DNA from: Diphasiastrum complanatum
Taxonomy: Eukaryota; Streptophyta; Lycopodiopsida; Lycopodiales; Lycopodiaceae
Length of the DNA stretch: 64,000 bases
Assembly (NCBI GenBank): GCA_029204225.1
Contig: CM055095.1
Coordinates: 57,551,898-57,615,897, forward strand
Direction of reading: 5' to 3'
The notes under the pieces were generated by a model that did no database searches, had not been told where the DNA came from, and worked only from the letters and a program-made list of their open reading frames with translations. Below, in pieces: positions 1-11,573 of the stretch. Position 1 is the first letter of the stretch; each line of letters begins with the position of its first letter. The position numbers and the translations under genes are program-made.

Positions 1-347
1 ACATAACTCATGGGGCATGTTTTAATTAGATGCATGAGACCCCCCCTTTTGTTAAGTTATGTAAATTAGTGCAAGTGGCCCACTTGGCCAAGTAGCTCAC
101 TCCTATGGTTGACACCTAGACTTTCCATGCATGTAAAGGAGGTGCTTGCCTCACAAGGGATTTGGAGGACCCACGCCCTCCTCTCTCTCTCTAGCAATTC
201 ATTTCTTCTTGAGACTTTTGAGTTTGTGAGATGCTCATGCAATTCTCCTTGTGTGTGATATTTTCCATAGCCAAGTTTTCTCAAGCTTTCATAGTTGATC
301 TAGCATTTGAGTTAAGATACTCCATAGCTAGGTCTTGTAAATCTTCA
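1..347 (+). repeat. 5' LTR of E1 (partial)
   Basis: The sequence is nearly identical to 5015-5361 and ends in CA directly before the tRNA primer site at 348. The first 55 bases of the LTR lie outside the window. Confidence 0.95.
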
Positions 348-360
348 TGGTATCAGAGCA
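348..360 (+). other. Primer binding site of E1
   Basis: TGGTATCAGAGCA is complementary to the 3' end of plant initiator methionine tRNA, the usual primer for plant copia elements. It abuts the LTR end with no gap. Confidence 0.9.
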
Positions 361-816
361 AGTTGTCTAGCCTGTGAGTCTGAGAGTGAGAGAAACTTCA
401 GTGCTTAGATTCTTGAGAAGATTCTTATCTTCTACAAGCACCTCAATCTTGAAAGAGGGAGCATTTGATCTACAGGTGTCAGATCAGGTGGAGTCTTGCA
501 CTGTTGGAGAGCTATTGGCAAGGGGAGTGGGATGATCCAAAAACTTTCTAAATCTGGCTAAGTTTTGGAGAGTCTTTTAGGAGGAGCTTACACAAAAGTA
601 GGGCGCACTTTCTGTAGGGGCTTCTGGTTTATGTTCCAGTGGAGCCTAGTGCTTGTGCTAGTGAGGCCACACCAAGTGGCAAAGTCAAAAGCAGGAGTTG
701 AAGGGTTGCCTTGAAGTGGCTACATACCCTAGTTTGGGGTTAAACCTTTGTTGCTGGAAGCTGTTCTTTTCTGATCTCTTTCAAGTTGAGCTTATGTTTT
801 AAGCACAGATTTTAGC

Positions 817-3800
817 ATGGCAAGTCTTGGGGAGAGTTTGCTGGGTGAATCTAGCAAACTAGATGGCACAAACTACAGAGTGTGGAAGTTCAAGATAGCC
901 AATATCTTGATGGATAAGAATTGCTGGGAGGTCATGACAGGTATAGAACCTGTACCAACATCTGATCTTGAATTGAAGGACTACATGAACAGGAGACATA
1001 AAGCTCATAGGATAATCAATCTTTCTGTCAAGGACAATATTATTCCTCACATTTGCAATGCAAGGGATGCAGCTGATGCTTGGACAATTCTGAAGTCTAT
1101 GTTTGAAACAGTGGATTCAGCCAAGCTGGTGTATTTGCAAAACAGGTTACATACTCTCAAGATGGAAGCAGGTGCAACAATTGGTGATGATATTACAAAG
1201 GTCAAGGACCTATTGGATCAGCTTGCTTCAGTTGGAGAGAAAGTAAGTGACAGGAGTATTGTTCCCATAGTCTTGAACAGCTTGTCATTCAACTATCAAG
1301 ACTATGTGATGTCCCTTTCTGCTAGGGAGAAACTCCCAACCTTTGGGGAGTTATGTGGTCTTCTTTTACAGGAGGAGATGAGAAGGAAGAATCTTTCTGA
1401 AAGGGAAGATAATCCAGAGCTTGCATTTGCTTCTAAGAAGAAGCAAAACTTTCAGAAGAAAGGCAAAGGCAAAAAGAAGAACTCAAAGCAAAGCTTGGAG
1501 CAGCAGGTGTCCAAGTTACAGGTTGGAGAGGAGTCAAGCACCAATTCCTCATCTACACCCAAGAGGAAGGGCAACTGCAACTATTGTGGTAAGTATGGGC
1601 ATTTTGCTTTTGAATGCAGGAAGAAGCAAAGTGATCAGAAGAAGGGAAAGAACCAGCAGAGTCACTTTGATGACAAAGTTGCAGAGGAGGAGCAATCTGG
1701 TGTGCTTGAGCTATTCACCGCAGCCCTATCATCTGAATCCACATTTGGTGGATGGTACATTGATACTGGAGCCTCAAAGCACATGACACCTCATAGAGAT
1801 TGGTTCAGCACCTATGAGGAGACAGAAGATGGCCAGCATGTTTGCCTTGGAGATAATTCTACACGTATGGTGAGGGGCAAAGGTACAGTTGCAATACAAC
1901 TATCATTAGGTGAGGTGAAGGAAATTAAAAGTGTGTTGCATGTACCAGGGTTGGCTAAGAACTTGTTATCTGTTGGTGCCATTACCAAACAGAACATGGT
2001 GGTAGAGTTTAATGATTCTAAATGTTTGGTAAAAGACAAAGATAAGAACTTCAAAGTGGTAGCCAAGGGAATGCAAGAAGGAGGTCTTTACAAGCTTTTC
2101 ACAACCATTCCTAGCCAAGAGGCCTTGTCTGCAAGAGATACTAATCGGGACAAGCTTTGGCATGAGAGATATGGTCATTTGAGTTACAAAAGTTTGCAAG
2201 TTTTGAACAGGCACAAAATGGTAGTAGATCTTCCTAGCATTAAGTCTTCTTCAGATACATGTGAGGCTTGTGCATTAGGGAAGCAACAGAGGAAAAAGTT
2301 TCCAAAGGAGAAAGCTACCAGGGCCAAGGGCATTCTTGAACTTGTGCATTCAGATTTATTCGGTCCCATGCAGGTCAAATCAGCAGGGGGGGCATACTAT
2401 CTCATGACCTTCGTAGATGATTTCTCTCGGAAGGTATGGGTCTATTTTCTGAAACTGAAATCTGAAGCGTTCAAATACTTCAAACAGTGGAAAGCTATGG
2501 TGGAAAACCACACAGGAAAGAGGTTAAAGACTCTCAGGTCAGATAAGGGTGGTGAGTATATTTCTGATGAGTTCAAAGATCTTTGCAAAGCATGTGGGAT
2601 AAAGAGACAGTTTACTGCTCCACATACACCGCAACAAAACGGCGTGGCTGAGCGGAAAAACAGGTCTATAGTTGAGTGTGCGAGGAGCATGCTCAAGGCA
2701 AAGGGGTTGCCAAATTCCTTTTGGGTAGAAGCGGTAGCAACTGCTGTTTTTCTATTGAATAGAAGTCCAACCAAAGCAGTTGAAGGAATCACCCCAGAAG
2801 AGGCATATAGTGGCAACAAGCCCAAGGTGGGCAGCCTTCGAGTATTTGGGTGTACAGCATATGCACATATACCAAAGGACTTGCGGAAGAAACTTGATGC
2901 AAAATCCGTAAAGTGTCTTTCTTGGGTATAGTGAAGGTGAGAAAGCTTATGTGCTATATGATCTCGAGAACAGGAGGAAGATCCTAAGTCAAGATGTCAT
3001 CTTTGATGAAGAGCATGCACCCAAGATACAGGAGCAGGAGAAGGAAGGAATTACTGAGTTCATACCCTTGATCGATTCCACGGATGAGGATCCTAGTCAA
3101 GAGTCCTGTAAGCCTCAAGTGCAGGAGCAACAACAGGAAATCGAACCTACTAGTTCGAGACCTCTTTTTGGCCAAGTACCAGAAGCAGAAGTTGGGGACA
3201 AACGGAAGACTAAAACAGTACCATGGGATACGTGGTCACCATCCACATCACCTACTGCTAGGAAGAAGCTACCTAGGTGGTATTGGGAAACAATCAAAGA
3301 AGGTCAAATGATTGAAGAAGGAGAGAGCAGTGAACAGGGTGTTAGAAGATCTCTTAGGTCTCATGAGAGACAAGAGACTAACTTTGCTCTTATGTCCACT
3401 ATTCTGAATGCAGATGAGCCACAGTTCCTTCACGAAGCCGTGAGAGAAAAGGTATGGCAACATGCCATGCAGGAGGAGTACGACTCCATTGTCAAGAATG
3501 ACACATGGGAGCTCACTACATTGCCAGAAGGGAAGCAACCAATAGGTTGCAAGTGGGTCTATAAGACCAAGTTTCATGCCAATGGAATAGTGGACAAGTA
3601 CAAGGCAAGGTTGGTGGCGAAAGGCTATGCTCAGCAAGAGGGGCAAGACTATGATGAGACATTCGCACCTGTTGCTAAAATGACATCTATCAGGACCGTT
3701 TTGGCTATAGCCTCATATTTTGATTGGGATGTCCATCAAATGGATGTCAAGAGTGCCTTTCTGAATGGGCACCTACAGGAGGAGGTTTACATGGAACAAC

Positions 3801-4960
3801 CGCAGGGATTTGAAATAACAGGCAAGGAGAATCTGGTTTGCAGGCTTAGGAAAGCCTTGTATGGGCTCAAACAGGCGCCAAGGGCTTGGTATAGCCGAAT
3901 TGATGAGTACTTTGCAAGGCAAGGGTTTGAGAAGAGTAAGTCTGATTGCAATCTTTATGTCTTCAGGGAAGGAGAAGACTTTGTGGTTGTTGTGCTCTAT
4001 GTGGATGATCTACTCATCACGGGAAGCAATAAGAAGCTTATTGCTTGTGTTAACAAGAATCTTCTAATGAGTTTGAAATGAAAGATTTGGGTTTGCTACA
4101 CTATTGCCTAGGAGTTGAAGTTTGGAAAGGAAAGCGTTGTCTTTTTATCTCACAGGCAAAGTATGCACAGAAATTATTGAAGAGGTTTAACATGCAAGAA
4201 AGCAAACCAATCAGCACACCCATGGATGCAAGCAACAAGCCATCAAAAGATGATGGTCTAGCATTTGCAGATGAGACGCTCTATCGTCAGTTAGTGGGAA
4301 GCCTGATTTACCCTACTACCACCAAGCCAAATATTGCTTATGCGGTTGGAATTGCAAGTCAATACATGTGTAAGCCTACCGAAACACATTGGAAGGCAGC
4401 CAAGCGGATCCTACGATATGTGAGAGGCACAGTGACTTATGGGATTGGATACACGGATGACGGGAACCTTCAGCTGGAAGGCTATTCAGATTCTGATTGG
4501 GCAGGTGATAGAGACGATCGGAGATCGAGGACAGGCTATTGTTTCAGCCTAGGTTCAGGGGCTATATCGTGGTGCAGTAAGAAGCAGCCTACTATTGCTC
4601 TATCGTCTACCGAAGCTGAGTACAGGGCGACTACGAGGTCCGCCTGTGAAGCCATTTGGTTACGCCGTCTACTTGAGGACATGCAGATTGCTCAAGTAAG
4701 ACCTACGTTATTACATTGTGATAACCAAAGCTGCATTCAGCTTGCAAGGAATCCAGTCTATCATGCACGGACAAAACACATAGAGGTGGACCAGCATTTT
4801 ATACGAGAGAAAGTGCACAGTGGGGAGATCGAGCTAGTTTATTGTGACACCAATGATTAGACAGCTGATATTTTTACTAAGCCACCTAGTAAAGATAAGT
4901 TTGAAAAGTTCAGAACTTTGTTGGGTGTCAGTTTGAATAAAATTGCCATTAAGGGGGGGT
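817..4960 (+). pseudogene. E1 copia gag-pol, three disabling changes
   Basis: The frame starts at ATG 817, about 470 bases after the primer site. Domains in order: Gag (1 to about 300) with a CX2CX4HX4C zinc knuckle at residues 254-267; aspartic protease with IDTGAS (Asp316); GAG-pre-integrase zinc region (His449); integrase with Asp513, Asp576 and Glu612 (DD35E spacing); then reverse transcriptase with YVDD; then RNase H. Compared with the intact relative E4, E1 lacks two bases near 2914 (the frame closes at 2931), lacks one base near 4064 (it closes at 4081), and has an in-frame TAG at 4858-4860 where E4 reads a Gln codon. The three open segments are 817-2931, 2951-4081 and 4078-4860. It is not expected to make full-length Pol. 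The basis is direct comparison of two copies in the window. Confidence 0.93.
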
Positions 4961-5361
4961 GTTGAAGAGTAATGCCTATTTTACCCCTTTTTGGCTAAGC
5001 ATTAGTTAAGTTGTACATAACTCATGGGGCATGTTTTAATTAAATGCATGAGACCCTCCCTTTTGTTGAGTTATGTAAATTAGTGCAAGTGGCCCACTTG
5101 GCCAAGTAGCTCACTCCTATGGTTGACACCTAGACTTTCCATGCATGTAAAGGAGGTGCTTGCCTCACAAGGGATTTGGAGGACCCACGCCCTCCTCTCT
5201 CTCTCTAGCAATTCATTTCTTCTTGAGACTTTTGAGTTTGTGAGATGCTCATGCAATTCTCCTTGTGTGTGATATTTTCCATAGCCAAGTTTTCTCAAGC
5301 TTTCATAGTTGATCTAGCATTTGAGTTAAGATACTCCATAGCTAGGTCTTGTAAATCTTCA
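4960..5361 (+). repeat. 3' LTR of E1
   Basis: 402 bases running from TGTTGAAGAG to TCTTCA, directly preceded by the purine tract AAGGGGGGG (4951-4959), which serves as the plus-strand primer. It repeats 1-347 and matches, in reverse orientation, both LTRs of E4. Confidence 0.95.
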
Positions 5362-7146
5362 ACTGTGGGACAACAAGGACCAGTTTTGGAAGATCTTGGA
5401 CAGCCAAGTGCAGTGTCGGAGGATCTTGGACAACAAATTCTAAGAAGAGACATGGCTGTTGGACAGCCCAAAACAGTCCCATGCTGGCTGTTGTCGACTT
5501 TGCGGGACAACAAAGTAAGTTCATTTTATGATGGAAAGACACGTGCCTCTACAAAATCAGTGGACTATGCTGATTTTTCAGATTTTGCTCTTACATTTCA
5601 TGGAGATATTGCGGAAAGAACCTGATTTTTATGAGCAGGCCAAGGGAGTAAAATGTTGGGAGGATGCGATGCAAGATGAGTATGACTCACTTTTGAATAA
5701 CCAGATTTGGGTTCTTGTTGATCTTCCTCATGGGAGGAAGGCAATTGGTTCTAAATGGGTATACAAAATCAAGTATAAGGCAGATGGTACCATTGAAAGG
5801 TACAAGGCAAGGCTCGTTGCCAAAGGCTATGCTCAGCAAAAGGGGATTGACTTTTTCTCCTACTGCTCGGATGACTACCGTGAGGGTAGTAACCTCTTTG
5901 GCTGCCCATTTTGGTTGGCGTTTGCGGCAACTTGACATAAAGACAGCATTCCTCAATGGTGATCTCAATGAGGAAGTGTACCTTCAACAACCTGCTGGTT
6001 TTTTGGTTGAAGGCCAAGAAGATAAAGTTTTTCTTCTCAAGAAGGCACTTTATGGACTGAAGCAAGCTCCGAGGATGTGCTATCAAAAGATACATGCCTA
6101 CTTTTGTGATCGAGGGTTTACTAATAGTCCTAGCGAATCTACTCTTTATGTCAAGCATACCTCAGATTATATAATCATTATTTTGCTTTATGTTGATGAT
6201 ATTATTACAGGAAGTAATGAGCAGCAGATTGATGCCGTAATACTTGATCTTGGTCTAATTTTTGAAACCTCAGATTTAGGCCTATTGCATTTTTATCTTG
6301 GTCTTGAATTTGTACATGAAGGGGCTGAAATTTTCATCTCTCAAGAACGCTACATTGGGCAGAGTTTGAAGCGGTTCAAGATGGAAGATTGCAAGCCGGT
6401 TGCTACACCTATGGAGACAGGCCTGATATTAAGTAGTCAAGGTGATGTTGAACCATTTGATACTACTTTATATTGTCAAGCTATTGGCTGTCTCATTTAC
6501 CTATCTAATCCAAGACCGGACATTTCTTATAGTGTCTCACTCACGAGTCAATTCATGCATGCCCCGATGACATCACATTGGAAAGCATTGAAGAGGATAT
6601 TTCGATATCTTCAAGGAACAAGAAGTCATGGACTGGTTTTTTCTGCTTGTGATGATGCATGTTTGGTTGGTTTTAGTGACTCGGATTGGGGTCGAGATCA
6701 AGACACTAGACGCTCTACAAGTGGACATTGCTTTTTTCTATGGAAATTCTGCAATTTCGTGGTCAAGTAAAAAGCAGCCCACTGTTGCTACTTCTTCTAG
6801 TGAGGCAGAATATAGAGCGATATTTTCAGCCACAACGAAGTGTTTATGGATGAGAAGACTACTTGTTGACATGAAGTTTGGCGAGCCCTCAGCCACTTTT
6901 ATCTTGAGCGAGAGTCAAAGTGCTATTGCCATTGCACGGAATCCTGTTTTTCATGCGAGGACGAAGCACATCGAGATCCATTATCACTTTGTTCAGGAGA
7001 GACTTCAGGATGGCGACATTTTACTTGAATATTGTCCTACGGAGGATAATTTTGCGGACCTCTTCACTAAGGCATTGCCCAGAGTCAGAGTTGAAGCTTT
7101 ATGCAAATCTTTATATTTGATACCACGTGTTGGTTTTGTTACATAG
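5362..7146 (+). pseudogene. E2: copia reverse transcriptase-RNase H remnant
   Basis: This is the 3' half of an older copia element, entered by E1 in the connector before reverse transcriptase. The coding signal runs in three frames. The connector and RT start are at 5362 to about 5620 and 5630-5850 (GSKWVYKIKYKADG, YKARLVAKGYAQQKG). The RT body is at about 5850-6770, with QLDIKTAFLNGD, ALYGLKQAPR and LLYVDD. RNase H is at 6720-7146, with SSSEAEYRA and ARTKHIEIHYHF. Frameshifts near 5620, 5850 and 6740 show it is dead. The usual tail of Pol (FADLFTKALP) is present and the frame stops at 7146, about 35 bases before the LTR, so the 3' end of the coding region is complete. Gag and integrase lie upstream of E1, outside the window. 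Confidence 0.9.
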
Positions 7147-7183
7147 TGAAGATTTCAGTTTTTGCATTGTCATTTAAGGAGGG

Positions 7184-7654
7184 TGTTAGAAATAAATGAC
7201 TATGCTAAAGTTAATCCATAGGTTACTTTGACCCAAAAGGTCGAGATTTGTGTAACCATGGGTATTTAGTTATTTAGGTCATCTTAAGTTTGTCTTAAGT
7301 TCAGTTGGACCCAATTTTGGTCATGTACTGACTCGTGGGTTCTTGGAGGTCTAATTTGGTTTAGGGGCCCTATCTTGTCTTTTGGGGGTGCCCTACATTT
7401 AGTAAGTGGTTAACCTTAGGGTTTGGTGGCATTTGGCCACATCCAGGTAGAGTACTTAGATGCTCATTGTGTATTCCATTTAAACAGTTTGGCTAAGCAT
7501 TGCTCTCCATTGCTGTTTTCTCTCTCTCTCTCTCTCTTAGAGTTGGGTGCCCAGCCTCTTCTCTCTTGTTTTCTGTGGAGATTGATTGATAACTAGATCT
7601 TGGTGACTTGACTCTTGCTTTCCTACAGGCATGTTAACGACCATAGGTATTACC
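7184..7654 (+). repeat. 3' LTR of E2, interrupted by E3
   Basis: The LTR starts with TGTTAGAAATAAATG right after the purine tract AAGGAGGG (7176-7183), as expected for a copia 3' LTR. It contains a (TC)n stretch near 7520. The 3' boundary is not clear because E3 begins at 7655; the remainder may lie beyond 18398. No second LTR copy is in the window to confirm the length. Confidence 0.7.
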
Positions 7655-8099
7655 TGTTAGAAATTAATGTTTATTTGACACCCCTTAATGATAGTTTGGC
7701 CATGCCTGCGTGCTATTTTTAGGGGCCATTATAAGTCATATTTTAGGGTCATTACTATTAATAGTAAATTCGTTTTTTAGTTATGCATGTAGGTGGGTGC
7801 ACTACTACTAGAATAGGATTTGCTTTTATCACTTAGAAACTCATCTTGGGTGTTTACCCAATATAGGTAGTAGTTATAGCAATTAGCTTTTTGTCCTTTG
7901 CTATTTACTTTAGGCTCATTAGCTATTATCAATCATCAGAGAAACTATTTAAGAAGGCTGGCGCCCCACCACAATCATTCCATTCAATTCTATTAAGCTA
8001 GAGCAATTGCTCAATTCTCCTATGATCTGAATTCTCTCTACGCTTGAGTGCTAGTAGGACTAGTATCTCCATCTAGAATTTGTATCACAAATTCTGACA
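7655..8099 (+). repeat. 5' LTR of E3
   Basis: 445 bases from TGTTAGAAATTAATG to TTCTGACA, followed immediately by the primer site. The stretch with GCTGGCGCCCCACC near 7960 is repeated in the truncated 3' LTR at about 18250, which confirms LTR identity. Confidence 0.88.
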
Positions 8100-8112
8100 T
8101 GGTATCAGAGCA
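8100..8112 (+). other. Primer binding site of E3
   Basis: TGGTATCAGAGCA directly after the LTR end matches plant initiator Met-tRNA, as in E1. Confidence 0.88.
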
Positions 8113-8439
8113 GGCTCTTTGGTGAGAGAGAGAGTTTGTATTTGCAGGTGTGCAATCAGATTGGAGGAGCTGAAGCTGCATGTGGAGTCAACGTTGTTTG
8201 GAAAACAACGGGAATCTTCTAGGAGAAGATTGATGGAAAGTTACTGGTTGTTGACAGATCTGAATCAGAATTTTTCTGGTTGTTTGCTAGTTTTCTGGTG
8301 CAGGTCACATCTGGAGCAGGTACATATGAGGAAGGTAGTATCTGAACAGGTGACTTCTGACCTCGGCACGGCCGGTTACTAGAGTGCCTGAGGCCAAGTA
8401 TCGGCAAAGGCTAGTGACCGGAGTGGACGTACAAGCAGA

Positions 8440-8790
8440 TCTGAACAGGTGCTTTTTAGGTGCGTGCACATATCTAAACAGGCACGTCTGAGGGCAGTAG
8501 TACCTGGTGCAGGCACTTCTGAGGGCGGCAGTAGCTGGGGAAGGCACTTTTGAGGGCAGTAGGAGCTGGTGCAGGCCCGGCAGGCAGCATTTGAGGTAGG
8601 TGAACCTGGTGCAGGCCCGGACCGGCAACATCTGAGGTAGGTGGACTTGGGGCAGGCCCGGACAACATCATCTAAGGAAGGCAGTACCTGGTGTAGGTGG
8701 TAACTAAGCAGGTGCAGGTTCAGACAGGCAATACCTGGGACATGTGATATTCAGGACAGGTTTAAATCAGGGCAGGTGATATCGAGGGAA
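8440..8790 (+). repeat. Imperfect minisatellite in the E3 leader
   Basis: Between primer site and gag start, short G/C-rich units recur around the words GGTGCAGGC, CAGGCACTTCTGAGG and GGCAGTAG, spaced roughly 35-45 bases. They form a run of degenerate tandem copies. Nothing here looks coding; the few reading frames on the other strand are repeat translations. Confidence 0.75.
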
Positions 8791-8858
8791 GGCTGTTTCT
8801 GAACAGATCTGATTGTTAAACTAAATTCAGGTTGCTGAGATTTGTACTGATCAGTATA

Positions 8859-11168
8859 ATGGCAGGATTGAACGACGCTGTGTTGCCGGAATCTAGCAAG
8901 CTAGATGGATCGAATTACAACATGTGGAAGTTCAAGATGCAAAATATTCTCCAAGACAAAGAATATTGGGAGATCGTCACAGGTGTTGAGATACCTCCTA
9001 CCACGGACAGAGGGTTGCGGGAGTATCAGAGACGTAGAAGAAAAGCTCATCATATCATCAACTTATCAGTTAGATATGATTATACCTCATATCAGAGATG
9101 CTGCTGGACCCAAGGAGGCTTGGGATATACTGAAGAACTTGTATGAGACGGTAAATCAGTCACGGATCTTGTTCTTGACTAATAAGCTTCACACGTTGAA
9201 GATGAGTACAGGTGAATCGGTAACGGACTACTTTACTCGAGTGAAAGATCCGAGAGGGCAACTTATTGCAGTTTGAGAAAGTGTTCAAGATTCAGTATTG
9301 GTATCCATTGTACTTAATAGTCTACCTTTGGCCTATTAGAACTTTGTAATGATGCTATCGTTAAGAGAAACGAGGCCTTCTTTTGATGAGCTAAATGCCA
9401 TCTTACTACAGGAAGAAATGAGATGACAAAATATTGTCAACAGGGACGATTTCAAGGAACATGCATTCCTGGCAAAGAAGCAAGAGCAAAGTTCCAAGAA
9501 GGGTGGCAAAGGGAAGAAGAAGAAGAAGAAAAAGCAGCAAGATATGGAGGAGAATCAATCAAATCGGTCAGAAGATGGAAAGAAAGTGTTTCGAAAAGGA
9601 AACTGCTTCATTTGCGGAATATCAGGACATTATGCAAAGGAGTGCTGGCACAACAAGTTCAAGAAAAAGCAAGATGGAAATTTTGCTGAAGATGAAGAAA
9701 CTTCTAATGCAAAATTGAGGGCTTTAGATCTTGAAGACTATGAGTTCTTTTCGGCATCGACATCTTCTGGTAGTACCTTCTCGAAGGAAGAAGACTATTG
9801 GTTTATTGATTCAGGAGCTACTAAGCACATGACACCCAGGCGAGACTGGCTATCTAATTTTCAAAAATCAGATGATGGATCAAATGTGAAGTTGGGAGAC
9901 AACTACACATATAATATAAAGGGAGTTGGAATCGTACAAGTACAACTACCTTCAGGGAAGATTGGAAACATAAAGGATGTACTTTATGTACCAGGAATCA
10001 AGAAAAACTTGCTCTCAGTATCAGCTGTTGCAAAGCAACACATGGTGGTTCAATTTGATGAACAACGGTGTCTCATCAAGAGGAAAAATGATGAGTAGTA
10101 GCTGAAGGCATACTTGCAGGGCGGTTGTATAAACTTCAAGCTCAGGTGGTGGATCATTATGCAAGTGTTGCGGATACTGAATCATTGAGTAAGTTATGGC
10201 ACGAGAGGTATGGACATCTGAATTACAAAAGTCCTACAAGTCTCGAGGAAATTGAACATGGTTACAGGTCTACCTCAAGTCGTTTCTGATCACAAGGTTT
10301 GTGAAGGCTGTGTCTTAGGCAAATATCATATGAAGAAATTTTTGCCTAATACATTCAGGGCAAAAAATGTTCTAGAACTTGTTTTGTGGATGACTATTCT
10401 AGGAAGACATGGATCTATCTTCTGAAGAATAAGGGTGAAACTTTCAAATATTTCACATGGTTTAAGACACATGTGGAGAAAGAAACGGATAGACAAATTA
10501 AGATACTTCGCTCGGATAAAGGGGGAGAGTATCTTTCTACGGAATTTCAGGTGTTTTGCAAGGATCATGGTATAAAGAGACAATTTGCAAATACGGACAC
10601 GCCTCAACAAAATGGAGTTGCGGAAAGAAAGAACCGGTCCATAGTGGAAACTGCGAGGAGTATGCTCAAGAGTAAAAATCTTCCAAATATGTTTTGGGGT
10701 GAAGCAGTTAAGACGGCGGTTTATCTTTTGAATCGAAGTCCTACCAAGGTTGTAGAGAATGGAACTCCAGAGGAAGCTTACACGGGTCGGAAGCCTACAC
10801 GGGTCGGAAGCCAGCTGTAAGTCATTTGAGAGTGTTTGGAAGTATTGCTTGTTCTCACATATCTAAGGATTCAAGGAGCAAATTGGATTCTAAGGCGACC
10901 AAGTGTTTATTTCTTGGTTATGATAATCAAGAGAAGGGATACAGGTTATATGACTTGGAGAGTAAGAAAATAATCATAAGTAGGGATGTAATCTTTGATG
11001 AGGAGGCAACTCATAAGGATATAGAGATATATTTTGATAAAGATCAAGATGGTGGAATTATGTGACGAGTTATTACAGGAACCTGAATCGACACATGTAT
11101 CGCCTACGCCAATTCAAGAACCTAAAGTGTCTTTGATTAAATTGGAAAGAGGAAGGAGAGGTCAAGTA
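8859..11168 (+). pseudogene. E3 copia gag-protease-integrase, decayed
   Basis: Gag starts at ATG 8859 with SSKLDGSNYNMWKFKMQNIL, then shifts frame near 9070 and carries stops near 9270, 9340 and 9424. The zinc knuckle (CFICGISGHYAKEC) is at about 9604-9645 and the protease signature (FIDSGATKHM) at about 9800-9832. The frame closes at 10098, the integrase zinc region is broken, and the integrase core resumes at 10386-10820 with ILRSDKGGEY and QQNGVAERKNRS. The integrase tail and connector run from 10826 to 11065. E4 then interrupts at 11169; the RT half resumes at 16596. Confidence 0.9.
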
Positions 11169-11573
11169 TGAAGAATTACAAGACCTAGCTATGGAGTATC
11201 TTAACTCAGATGCTAGATCAACTATGAAAGCTTGAGAAAACTTGGCTATGGAAATATCACACACAAGGAGAATTGCATGAGCATCTCACAAACTCAAAAG
11301 TCTCAAGAAGAAATGAATTGCTAGTGAGAGAGAGGAGGGCGTGGGTCCTCCAAATCCCTTGTGAGGCAAGCACCTCCTTTACATGCATGGAAAGTCTAGG
11401 TGTCAACCATGGGAGTGAGCTACTTGGCCAAGTGGGCCACTTGCACTAATTTACATAACTTAACAAAAAAAGGGGGGGGTCATGCATTTAATTAAAAAAA
11501 CATGCCCCATGAGTTATGTACAACTTAACTAATGCTTAGCCAAAAGGGGTAAAATAGGCATTACTCTTCAACA
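11169..11573 (-). repeat. 3' LTR of E4
   Basis: 405 bases, TG...CA on the minus strand; on that strand it follows the purine tract AAGGGGGGG (reverse complement at 11574-11582). The G-run at about 11472-11479 has 8 Gs. Confidence 0.96.

Larger units (their letters stand above)
1..5361 (+). mobile_element. E1: near-complete Ty1/copia retrotransposon, 5' LTR cut by window edge
   Basis: The element consists of a truncated 5' LTR (1-347), primer site, leader, broken gag-pol and full 3' LTR (4960-5361). The window begins 55 bases into the LTR: position 1 aligns with 5015. Over the shared 347 bases I count three substitutions between the two LTRs, so the insertion is young but not brand new. It belongs to the same family as E4 (11169-16595), which lies in the opposite orientation. 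It interrupts the connector region, between integrase and reverse transcriptase, of an older copia element (E2) whose reading resumes at 5362. The left target duplication is outside the window. Confidence 0.95.

Noticed and set aside
1421-1786. Arg/Ser-rich open frame overlapping E1 gag
   Set aside because: Out-of-frame shadow of gag; the same shadow appears in E4 at 14750-15115 on its strand.
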